64,000 nt of DNA from the NCBI RefSeq assembly GCF_030867145.1, contig NC_134418.1:1608802-1672801 (forward strand). The letters are read 5' to 3'. The translations under genes were made by a program, and so were the position numbers. The DNA is from Opisthocomus hoazin (taxonomy: Eukaryota > Chordata > Aves > Opisthocomiformes > Opisthocomidae). This document shows positions 11,906 through 22,356 of this stretch, piece by piece. Positions within the stretch are counted from its first letter, which is position 1, and every line of letters starts with the position of its first letter. The notes under the pieces were generated by a model. That model did no database searches and was not told the DNA's origin. It saw only the letters and a program-made list of their open reading frames with translations.

Positions 11906-14900
11906 GCAACCCACAGACTTGGGATCAGAGGTCTCAGTAGCACCAGGCTGGCAAGAGAGACTGAATGCTTGGACCATGCCCAGCAGAATTAAGCTCACAC
12001 TTTCCCTCTTCCATCATTTTTTGATGAGGAAAATGGTTCCCCTGAGCATCAGTTCTCCCCGGCTCTACCTGGGCATAGCATTACCCAGACGCATTCACCC
12101 TTCCTTGGGTGCAATTTCCCCAGCGGGGTGGGGAAAGCGGCTGTAAAGAAATATTTAGCAGGGAGCCAAGCAACTAGGTGTGTCTCCAAAAGCCCAAGAC
12201 GTACTTTAGTCATCGGCTTATCTATACAGGAACGGGGTCAGGGTGAGTCTGGGGTGAAGGATGTCCCACGTCACGTTCACCTGCATTCTAGTAGTGTTCA
12301 GGGGAAGAAAATCATAAAAGATCATCCACAAGATGACTAGAAAACCAGATAAAAACGTAGTAAGCCAAAAAGCAAGGAAGAAGTCAGCCCCCTCCGCACC
12401 GGGGAACTTCCTCGTCGCAATTCCAGCATGCAAATCTCGCCAGCCCATCCCACCTCCCCGGCAGACAGGCAGATCAAAAGTGCCACGGGAGCACGAGGGT
12501 TTTATGAGGTGCAGGGTGCAGGCAGAGCAGGAGCAGGCAGCTCAGATGGTGACGGAGAGTTCTCCGGTGCCCGTGGATACACACACTGCTGGGTCCCAGT
12601 TTTGGGGGAAGCAGCTTTCCCAGGAGGGGTGGGAGGCACGGCAGGAGCCGATGGTGTCCCACCAGCCAGTGGGGAAGGCGAGGGCTGCTGCTTGTCTCTG
12701 CTGCCAGGAATTCAGCCTCTCCTGGTGACAATACCAGTGCCCTTGACCAGCAAAAACAAGATGCTACTGTAAATTAATATGAATGTTTGCAATTATAATT
12801 AATTATCATCACTTAGGTATTCACAGCTGCGTGTTTGGTCCAACCATCCAAGCTGCAAAGACTTGAGCTGTAGGTTTGCTAAACGAGAGCCTGGCTGACC
12901 ACGTCCACGCCGCAGAAGCACAGGGGTTACACCTGCACGGACGTGTCTGGGACCATCCTCTGGCCCCAAGGCCATCTGGCAGGGCCAAGCCCTCACCCAT
13001 TGCGTTGACCTCTCCTGCCTGCCAAAACAGGGTGCCCACGTCCAACCTGCCTACTGGGAAGGGTCTGGGGCCACGCACGCTCCCGAACCACACCGGAGAA
13101 TTACCTGGGCAAGCGCTAATAATTCAACAGCGAGGATAATTGGTGTCTGAACCCTGGAACTGTTTAATTTGCTGGTATAGACATAGCCTCGGGGCTCTCG
13201 CTGCAGCCCTACCCCGGGAAAGCATCCCAGAGGCTTGAAAGCACTCGAGCAGGTGTGAAATGTTTTCCTGGGTTGGGACTAAGGGTTTGGTCTTAAGCTG
13301 AAGTCAGTGGTGGGGAAATCTTGCCCTGGTAACCCCAAAAGGCCAGTCCTGACATATACCGTGCTCAGTGTCCAACACCGGGCTGGGTTTTCGATGAAGC
13401 CAGCACCCTCATGCGCTCCTTCCAGCGCCTTGGGGCCAAACCCCAGGGAGATGCTATCTGCCCCTGCATGCCACCGCACGTGTGCATCAGCCCTGGGCTG
13501 GTCTGCCTGCAGACAGAGCTCACAAACCTCTCCTGAAGTCGGGGAACACCAGAGCCAGGCAGGAAAGCTGCAGCTTCACCACTCCTGGGGTCTAGGTGGG
13601 CAGTCATCCCCAGGACTGCTTGTTCATGGGGATTTTCTGCCTGTGTGGGTCACCACAGTGAAGTTCTCAATGCAGAGATGTCCAGGACATGACCTTGAAG
13701 GCTACGTGTAGCCCAGTCTGCGCTTGAGGATGAGCTGGCTTTGCATCCCTTCTGCCAGGTGAACAGTGGAGTTGTCTTCTCCCAAGCAACGTTGGAGAAT
13801 GGTGATTTTTGACCAAAGCAGAAACCAGTGCACAGCGTGCGGCTGTGCTGACAAGTTGCTTGATTCCTCCTGGGTCCGCTGGTGAGATGAAACAGCTCAG
13901 GAGGTCAGAAAGTCAAACCTCGCTGCATCTCTGCAGCCATCCCTTGCTGGGAAGCTGGTGGTTCCTGTGGAGAACAAAGGGCATCCTGATCCATGCTGCT
14001 CCCATCGCTTCTGCACACCAAGGGCTTGTTCTACGCTGCATCGCAGCTCTGGGGGGCTTTTGACCAGGTCCTCAGTAACAGAAACACAGGTCGCAGGGCT
14101 GTGTCACCCCTGGCTGGCTGCACCCACCCCTTAACCTGGCAACACCCTCGTGCTTCTGACGTGCTGGGCATGTTTTGCCCATCGAGCAACAAACCTCCCA
14201 ACCAGCCCCACCAAGGATGTCAACTCCCCAGCCAAGTTTTGGCCACCTCTGAAGCAACTACCTTTCCACAGCGAGGAAGGAAGATTCCTTGGAGGGGGAT
14301 CTCTCTCCGTGGGACACAACAGACCACGATGGGACGGGGAGGACAGGGTTGAGTCCTCATCATCACAGACACACAGTGAGTGCTTAACTCGGGGTCTCAG
14401 GCTCTTGCACCGTGCTCTGCTCCACCTCCTGTCAACGATCTGATGCAAAAACACATTTTTCCAACTGCAGTGACTGCAGGCTACCTTATATCTTGCCCTC
14501 AACCCCCCTGAGCAGATGGATACAAGTGGACACATGCCCCTCTGTACCTAGCAAGAGATGAACATGAGACCTGGAGGGGTTTCATAGCACAAGCCATGAT
14601 GCTGAGGCCAGAAGCAGGTCCTCAACAGATAAACTAGGGATTTCCACCTCCAACAGCCACAGTTTCAACAGAAACCAGCTCAGGCCTACCCTGCCAGCAG
14701 CTGCTTCAGATTCTTCACACAGCTTTCTGCTTTCTCATGAGCTGGTGGAGCTGAGGGCAGCTGAGATCAGGAAGGGACCCAGCTGAGATGAAGTTACACT
14801 CCTATCTCACCCCTGGGGAATGTCAGCCAGGGTCTTCCTCTTTACAACCCATTGGTCTGTGGCTAATACTCACCAAAAGCAAATCTGGACAATAAATATT

Positions 14901-16330
14901 AGGTTCCCAGTGATGTTTCCCTTATAAAACAAATCTCACTACCTCAAAAAGCCCCAAAGCTCTGCTGCAGCGAGCAGGAGAAGCTGCAGCTTCAGGTGGG
15001 GCTGGGAGTGGTGCGGGAGGAGAATCCTCCCTCAGCATGGACAATGTCAACGATATTCACCTGAAGGTCATTTCCCCTGTTTTCTGTGGTTTTCTTCTAA
15101 TTTGAATCATTATGCTGTGGACAAGTGGAGGAGCAAAAAGGCAGGAAGGTAGGGAAGACCTGTCCAAACTTGACAGCTTAGGGGCTGTTGCCCATCCTTT
15201 CTTGGATGGATGGGAACAGAAACTTACCTGGAGATCCAGTCACTCACCAGGCTCTGCTGCAGAAAACTCAAGGCTTTAGCTTGTTCAGGGGCTGGTAGGG
15301 CAGAGTGAAGGCTTGGTGTCAAAGATCTGAGGAGGAGAAGAGCCAAGCGCTGCCTTCAGCCAGGACTTTTGCACTTCATAGTGAAGAAAGATTACCAGAG
15401 CTACAAATGACAGGGGTGGGATGGGGCCGCAGAGCATCCCCTATACTCTGTACAGTCCTAGGGACCATCACAGCTTGAGCCTGAAAAGGAGACAGTAGTG
15501 AGAAAGCCTGAAGTTCAGGCTCTTTCCAGGTCTCCACATGACCTGTTCCCCACAGCCAGCAGCTGCCCAGCCCCGCTGGGATGGTTTTGTTACCACCACT
15601 GCAGATGGAAGAGAAACAGAATTACCTTCACTGGTCAGGAGTCCACTGCACGGTGAAGGAACAAGCACCCCGGGGCCACCAACGGAGAAGAAATCAGGTC
15701 CTGCCACTTCACCAAGGGCCACAAGCGAGGACCTGGGCAGCCAGCTCACGTCTCCGCGCCCTCTCAAAGAGCGAGCCCACGTCTGCAGCAGGCCGGCTAA
15801 TGAATACAAACGACTGCCCCGTGCCCCGCCGGGGGGTCTTTTAACACTTCACACATCTCAGCGACGTTGAGTAATCATCTCCCAAAGCCTGCTCGGGCAG
15901 CCCCTCCGTCCCACAGCAAGCGGCGCGGAGATGAATGACTGCCGAGAAGACAAGGCATTGCAATAATTTTTCATCCACGGTGTTGCTTAACCTTTCGTGA
16001 GCAAATCAGATTTCCCTGACACCGGCCCGGGCTCCGTACCTGCATTAAGTATTGCTGGGTCAGGGAGGGGCAGCTGTGATTTATGCCTTCTCCCTGCTAA
16101 TCAGATTCAGGGGCAGGCAGATATTGATGGGTGCCTGCCTTTGATCTATGGCTCCTGTGAGCTTTCATTCAATTACTGCCCCACAGAATGCAATTAGCAG
16201 GTCCGTGGAGCCACGTGGGCCTCATAATCATGGCACAGAGCGAAGATGAAGGGGCTGTCACCGGGAGGAACGCTGCCCGGTCCCACCTGGGGATCGGATG
16301 CACCACGGTGCGTTTGGACAAAACACCAAG
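11906..16330. other. Intergenic unique DNA
   Basis: No gene seen. Short AT-rich unique stretches at about 12765-12830 and 13085-13190, and a longer block at 15930-16260, look like candidate conserved non-coding elements. The rest is unremarkable. Confidence 0.4.
15930..16260. promoter_or_regulatory. Candidate conserved non-coding element / enhancer
   Basis: Repeat-free stretch with clustered motifs: a TCF/LEF-like CTTTGAT at 16139-16145, homeodomain-type CAATTA at 16170-16175 and 16191-16196, and an E-box CACGTG at 16212-16217. It ends just before a CR1 insertion at 16331. The function is inferred from motif density only. Confidence 0.3.
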
Positions 16331-16507
16331 GAATCACAGAATAGTAGGGCTTGGAAGGGACCTCTGTGGGTCATCTAGTCCAACCCTTCTGCCGAAGCAG
16401 GGTCACCTACAGCAGGCTGCACAGGACCTTGTCCAGGCGGGTCTTGAATATCTCCAGAGAAGGAGACTCCACAACCTCCCTGGGCAGCCTGGGCCAGGGC
16501 TCCGTCA
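16331..16507 (-). mobile_element. CR1 LINE fragment (3' end only)
   Basis: Short minus-strand CR1 3' end starting at the ATCACAGAATAG terminus and containing TTGGAAGGGACCTCTGTGGG and the following 3' UTR/ORF2 end, cut off at 16507. It belongs to the GGACCTTGTCCAGGCGGGTC group, which also includes copies at 36369, 42308, 47533, 54588, 60155 and 61881. Confidence 0.92.
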
Positions 16508-18517
16508 AGGAAGCATCAAGGAGGAAAGGAGAAAAGTCCTGTTTGCACCAGGCGGTTCCATCTTGCTTCTTCCCCATCACTCAGCATCACCGCACAATGC
16601 TTCCAGCACCCTCCCCTTCGTTGCCTTCCAGCTTGACCATCCTTGCCCTCTCCTGGCATTGCAACTGCTCAGCAATTCCCTGCCTGACCCAGTTTCACAT
16701 CCCGAATCCGGTCGCTCCGCCTCCCGTGCCTCCCTGCCCAGATTTCTTCCCCTGTACGTAATGCTTTGCGCTCATTCCTCTTGGATTTCATCCAGTCTTC
16801 TTGCCAGGAGAGGTGCAATCCCTTCCCTAGCTGCTTCATTTCCCTCACCCATCCTTATCACAGGTCATGCTATCTCTGGGCTATCTGTTCCTCTCCCTTC
16901 TCATATTTATTTATCTGCTCTAACAACCTCCTTCACCTGTGCTCTCTGGGCATGTGATGACAGCTGTCTCTATCAGCTTTCTTCCCTCGCTTTTGCTTGA
17001 AACTCTTCCGTCCTGAAAACTTTGGTGGTCCTTCTGGTCCCGTGTCCATCTGCCCACTCGTTCCTTGCTCTCAGAGGTGGGAAGAAGTACACTGAAGACG
17101 GCCACGTTCTCTCACTCATCTCACACAATCTTCCCTACCCTGCCAGAACTGGTTTTGACCCACGGCAGAAGATGCCACAGTGAAGGCAGGAGGGTGAGAG
17201 CCGTTAGAGCAAAGTGCGGGCTGAGGCACCAAGCAAAAAGCCCTTCATCTCACCATGGCCAACGAGAAGAAAGACCTGAAAGAAAGACGAGAAGAAAGTC
17301 ACTGCCTACAACAAAGCAATTCTGTCACAGCACTGAAAGAGGGCGTTCAGTATCTGGTGAGACATTGCCAGGTGAGACAGTGAAGCATTAACGCTCGTGC
17401 ACGTGTCAGTCCTGGCAGCACGCACCTTTTTGGTCCACCGTGTTGAAAGCAAGGCTCAGATGGGAACATGGATGGGAGATGGGAACATCTATGTGAAACG
17501 GTAACCAGAAAATGGAATGGGACAGGGAGCCTAAAGCCCCTGGGCTTTGCTGGGGAGGAAAAAACCCAGCTGAGAAGACAGGGTGATTTTTCTACACGTA
17601 TCAACAGAGACAACACCAAGGAGGTGAAAGAGCTAATAAAGTTGAAGAGCTGACACAAAAGCAAGTGCAAACTGGTCTGAGATAAACACTGGTGGGACAA
17701 GGGACGGAGCCTTTCAAGTATCTGGGAAGTGAGATGCTGGAAAAGCTTCCAAACAGGTGTCCAGGAGCCAGCAAAGAGAAGGGGATGTCTGGGCCATCAT
17801 TATCTGGTGCTCAACCAACCTGGGCGTTGGCTGGGAAGGTTTTGGCTCCTCTGCAGCCTCCTGCCTGCAGCCACCACCCCGACTCAGAGTTCAGCGATCT
17901 CCCAACAAGGTTTTCTCTCTTGTTGCATTTGCTGTAGCTGTTTTCCAGAGTTGAATCCCAAACCCACAAGCAACCACAAGCAGGGAGGTATTTTCCTCCT
18001 TATTTTCTTCGAGGCAGGCGAGACAAGTACTTTTCAACAGATATTCCTGAGCATTTATTTCCTCCTGTCTCTGTCCCTTCTTGCCTTCACCTTGATTTAC
18101 CTCTTCACCTCCTTCCTTGATGAGATTGGCTGAGGTTGCAGGAAAGCAAAGTTGTCAGATGAGCTTGTCTCCAGCCCATGGGATTTTCCTCCTTAAGGGA
18201 GCCAGGTTCAGCAGTCCCAAGAACGGTGCTGCCCCAGGACAGAACAATGGCTTGGGACTGGAAGGTGTCGCATCAAGCTGTGGGTTTGCCATCTTATCAC
18301 GTCCCACGTACCGGACAGTCCTCAGTCCGCACCTTCATCACCCCCAGTACAACAGTCTGCCTGGTGTCACCCCAGAAAGCAGTCACAGAGTGGGAACTGA
18401 GTGGCTGAGTATCAGCTCTTTTGGACCAGACCTCGTGGTGACAGTGACAACCAGGTTGACCATCAGCACACAGTTACCGTCCTTTGTGAGCACACCAAAT
18501 CAGCTTTGGGAGCTGTG
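16508..18517. other. Intergenic unique DNA
   Basis: No gene or repeat recognised; C/T-rich between about 16560 and 16990. Confidence 0.4.
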
Positions 18518-18715
18518 TTCAGGTTGGACATTAAGAAAATCTTCACTGGAAGGGCGGTGCAGCCCTGAGACATGCCACCAGAGAGGTGGGGGATGTCCAT
18601 CCTTGGAGGTTTTTCAAGACTTGGTCACATAAAACCACAGCCAACCTGATCTAGCGTTAGCAACAGTCCTGCTTTGAGCAGGAGTCTGGCCCAGAGTCCT
18701 CCAGAGGTCCTGTCT
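18518..18715 (+). mobile_element. Old CR1 fragment
   Basis: Diverged plus-strand CR1 3' region: GTTCAGGTTGGACATTAAG, a GAGAGGTGGGGGATGTCCAT block, GGAGGTTTTTCAAGACTTGG and AACCTGATCTAGCGTTAG follow the normal CR1 order. The 3' terminal repeats are not recognisable. Confidence 0.7.
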
Positions 18716-19470
18716 CACCAAAGAGGGCAGGAGCATCTCTAGGTCCAAGAACGTTAAGGCTGTGCTGGACCTTCTTCCTCATGGACCCCACAAAGCTGTA
18801 CTGATGGTGATAACCCAGCAAGACTTGTTGCTTGGCCTCCATCCTGGTGCAGAAACTCAATGCCCCACAGAAGATGTCAAAATGAGAAACTCACATTTTA
18901 AAGATGAGAAAAACAAGGCATGGACAACAATAAGGAGCAACCCAAGGGCTCAGGGCATGCTCTCTACATCTACCCAGTGACACAGCATCAGGCCAGGTGC
19001 GAGCGGAGGTGTGGGGCTGTGGCTCGCCCCCTCAGCTGCACCGTCCCGACTTGCTCTTCTCCAGAGATGCCTGGGCACGCTCCTGGGGAGGGTTTGCTCC
19101 AGGGACTTCTTCTCAGATGGATGGGGCTACACCCGGCACCATCCTCCAATGCTGGGCTTGCAACACGTCCCCAGGGCTGGGACAACAGGCTCTGCATGGG
19201 CTGGGGGGGGTCACCAGAAGTCCTGAGGACACCCAGGGTGAAAGGCTTGGTGGCAGGGAGACAGCTGAGAGGCTCTGGGGTGCCACCCAGCTGTGGTGGG
19301 GCTCGGTCCTGCTCTGTGCACTGGTTTAGGCATAGGCAGAGCCCTGCCACGTGGCAGCACTCGGTCTTTGGTACAACATCGCTGCGCGCCACAGCATCCC
19401 ACACCTGCACCCAAAACCTACCTGTGGCTGCAGCTCGCTGGTCCGCCAGCCGGGATGGTCCGAGGAGATC
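18716..19470. other. Intergenic unique DNA
   Basis: No gene seen. Several overlapping GC-rich open frames on both strands have no recognisable domain. Confidence 0.35.
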
Positions 19471-20165
19471 GTAGAATCGTCACAGAATCACGGAATGGTT
19501 TGGGTTGGAGAGGACTTTCTAGATCATCCAGTCCCATGGGCATGGACCCCTTTCACCAGCCCAGGCTGCTCCCAGCCCCGTCCAACCTGGCCTTGAACCC
19601 TGCCAGGGAGGGGCCAGCCACAGCTTCTCTGGGCAGCCTGGGCCAGGGCCTCACCACCCTCATGGTGAAGAAATTCTGCCTTAGATCTAACCTAAATCAT
19701 TCAGTTTGAAGCCATTACCCCTTGTCCTATCACTCCATGCCCTTCTAAAAAGTCCTTCTCCAGCTTTCTGGAGGCCCCTTCAAGTACTGGAAGGCTCTCT
19801 TTCCACCATCTCCCACCTGAGCCCCACCATGCTGGACCACGTCTCAGCCCCACGGATGCTGCAAAGCATCTCCAACTCTCCTACCCTTGCTGAGAGTGCG
19901 CTCTGTCCATGTTGCCGACAAAGAGATTGAAAACAGCACCGGCCCCAGTACGGACCCCTGAGGCACACCACTCGTCACTGGTCTCCACCAGGTGCTCAGC
20001 ATCACTCAGCCCCACAGAGATGCCCCAGTGCCGCACCTCCGTTGGGTATTATATGCTGAGATATCCCAGTTAGCCAGTTCTTGTGTCTCATGTTGATTTG
20101 ATGTCATTTGAATTTCCTAATCAACGTGCCGGGCGCTACCAAGTCAAACATCTTACAGAAACCAA
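19471..20165 (-). mobile_element. CR1 LINE copy with an internal deletion
   Basis: Starts with a minus-strand CR1 3' terminus (AATCGTCACAGAATCACGG), followed by the 3' UTR and ORF2 end to about 19830. From about 19920 the sequence matches the antisense of the reverse-transcriptase region: AACAGCACCGGCCCCAGTAC corresponds to the [13 protein letters not shown] motif. The intervening segment present in complete copies is mostly missing, so the copy has been internally deleted and is diverged. Confidence 0.75.
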
Positions 20166-20789
20166 AGGCCACAGCACCTTCAGTGCCAGGGCTGGGAGGT
20201 ATTTGGGGAATCTAATGTCCCAACGCAGTTAGGGGCCAGAAAAAAACCCCAGCTAATATAATCATCAAATTGCAAAGGGTGATAAATACCACGCAATGTG
20301 AGTGGGCAAAAAGATCTCCCAGAGAAAGCCCCCGCAAGCCCGGCTCGGCCTCGATGAGCCGCTCACTACTTCTGCTCTGCCCCCCAAAGCCTGAAATCCT
20401 GCTCAGGATTCCTTTCCCCATCTTCAAACCTAGACGTGATCAACGAGCGCAAGGCGGCTGCTTCTTCAGCTCCAGGCTTGGGTTTAACCAAGCTCTTTTA
20501 CGGTAGAAATCAACTAAAAAAGCCACTAAATCAGGCAAAACTTGGCTTGAGCTCAGAGCACGGCACTGCAACACAGGGTGCGGGAGCCAGCACGCGTTAG
20601 GGTGTTGCTTCCCTGTGGGACAATCCATAAATCGGGGTGTTTCAGCAGCAAATCTTCACCGGTTGTACAAAAGGGATGTTGAATTTTTGTCTTTGTGGGA
20701 TTTAGGATTTTTTTTGTGTTTTTTCCCCCGGTGAGGCGAAGGCAAAGGCGACGCAGGCAGCCACAGCGAGCGCAGGCGCTTCTTTAAAC
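20166..20789. other. Downstream flank of EXOC6B, nothing recognised
   Basis: Unique sequence between an old CR1 copy and the putative transcript end. No feature recognised. Confidence 0.35.
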
Positions 20790-20806
20790 AGTTATATGCT
20801 GTATTG

Positions 20807-20812
20807 TTTAAT
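20807..20812 (-). terminator. Candidate ATTAAA polyadenylation signal
   Basis: Minus-strand ATTAAA sits in an AU-rich context and is followed on that strand by a GC/GU-rich stretch at about 20745-20775. It could mark the distal end of the EXOC6B 3' UTR. Three upstream AATAAA motifs are alternatives. Confidence 0.35.
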
Positions 20813-21032
20813 AGAAGTTACAACAGGATAAATGTACAGTCGAAATCAACATGCTAATTTCTAACGCGATTCAACCTGTAAACCATGCAGTCCATTTCTT
20901 CATCAGTCCGTCTCTTTTTTTTTTAAATTTTCATCAGTAGCTCTGCTAGTGAGTTTTAAGGAGAAAAAAAAAAAAAGTTCCCTTTAAAGTTAAACCTAAT
21001 TTACTGAATTTTCCCCTTATTGTGCAACGACT

Positions 21033-21040
21033 TGTGCAAA
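21033..21040 (-). promoter_or_regulatory. Possible miR-19 target site (UUUGCACA) in the putative 3' UTR
   Basis: The minus strand carries an 8-mer complementary to the miR-19 seed, about 225 bases upstream of the ATTAAA candidate. It matters only if this stretch really is EXOC6B 3' UTR; one 8-mer is weak evidence. Confidence 0.2.
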
Positions 21041-21819
21041 AAAAGCTCTTTTCACCACATCAGTTTACAAAATTGCGTCCTTCTCCCCCCGGAAAATGAG
21101 AAAAGGCAACGCGGGCAGCCAGTGGCCGGGGAGGGGTGGGGATGGGGTGTGGATGTGTCCTCACATCAAAATAAAATCAGAGGGACGAGCCATGGCGGAA
21201 AGCAACTGGGTGCAGCCTGGACCCCAGGAGCCCGATGCCCGCAGAGGCGAGAGAGGGGCTTGGGACCGCAGCTTTGGAGATGCAGCAAACCACAGCCTGA
21301 GCCCCCCCCTCCCCATCTGCTGTTTTTGGGGTGAACCCTGCCCAGAACACGGCGTGTTTGGGTCACTTCCCTCAAGCGCCCAGCTCTCCCAGTTGGCAGC
21401 AGAGGCGGGCCCATCTTGAAGCCATTTGCGCTGAGATTTATTGAGCTCCCCAGCAGCGTCACGAGCACGTGAGTCACGCGGGGTTTCTGGGCACTGTGGA
21501 CCTGTCGGAAACGGGGAGCTCAGACCCCAGAAACCCCGTGGAGTCCGGGCACGGGGTTCGATGCTCCAAACCACTCGATGGTCCGAAAAAAGCCCCAAAC
21601 CCAACCCAGAATCAAAGGGAAAAGCCAAACGGAGAGGTGGGAAACAACCAAGGGCAAAGATGCCTCTGCCTGAGGCTTGACTACGGGTTTGAAGGGATGC
21701 TGGAGGGACACCGGCCCCAAACCTCCCTCGCCTGCCTCTTCCCATCCTCGCTGCCTCGGCGGGGAGAAGATTTCACCCTAAAAACCAGCGTCAGCGCAGG
21801 AGGTGCCGCCAAGCAGCCG

Positions 21820-22210
21820 ATGGCACCGGCGCGGCCCCGGCTCCGTCTCAGCCTCCGCTTTCCACGCTGCCTCCCGGCATCTCGCGAAGAGCTCGGGGCC
21901 GGCACGCCAACGCCGACGCCTTCTGCCCGAGCAGCCGCTGTCGGAGCGGCACGAAAGCAGCTGGTTTTGAAGAAAAAAAAACCTGAAACGGCCCCTCGAA
22001 CGAAGCCACCTTCCGGCTTCTCTCCCCCCGCCACCAGAGCCTGGCGTTGTGGGCTGGATGGGGAACAAAGTGCAAAATCGCTAAGAGCATCTGACTCGAG
22101 TTCCTGCCTTAGGAATTATAAAAAAAACCAGAAACCAACCCAGAAAAAAAACCTCCTCCCCTCTCTCACACACACGCACACGCGCTGACGTCGCCCGCAC
22201 GTGGAGGGGT
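21820..22210. promoter_or_regulatory. CpG-rich block with a CRE-like motif
   Basis: CpG dinucleotides are dense between about 21820 and 22030 and again near 22165-22205. A TGACGTCG motif (CRE-like) is at 22186-22193, after a short CA/CG run. This could be a CpG island or promoter-like element downstream of EXOC6B. No coding exon begins here that I recognise. Confidence 0.3.
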
Positions 22211-22342
22211 GGTCGGGGCTGCAAGCGAATGCGTTAGGGACCTTCTATAAAATTATCCCCAACCCTTGGGCTGCCTGCACAACTCTGGAAGATTATGCAG
22301 AAGATGAGACGTGCAGACGCTTCTCAGGAAGCCAAACTTGTC

Positions 22343-22356
22343 TTTTTTTTTTTTTT
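22343..22356. repeat. T14 run
   Basis: Uninterrupted T run followed by further T-rich sequence to about 22380. It would be an A-rich tract in a minus-strand transcript and a possible internal-priming site in cDNA libraries. Confidence 0.9.

Noticed and set aside
16188..17000. 270-residue plus-strand open frame
   Set aside because: It begins next to the candidate enhancer, runs antisense through a CR1 fragment and then C/T-rich DNA. Chance open frame.
1..20789. CYP26B1 exons, expected downstream of EXOC6B from mammalian gene order
   Set aside because: I looked for the cytochrome P450 haem-binding motif and other CYP26 blocks in the translated frames and found none. The gene, if syntenic, lies outside the window.
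21469..22188. 239-residue plus-strand open frame over the CpG-rich block
   Set aside because: Low-complexity composition rich in P, R, S and K, with no recognised domain and GC-driven lack of stops. Not supported as coding.
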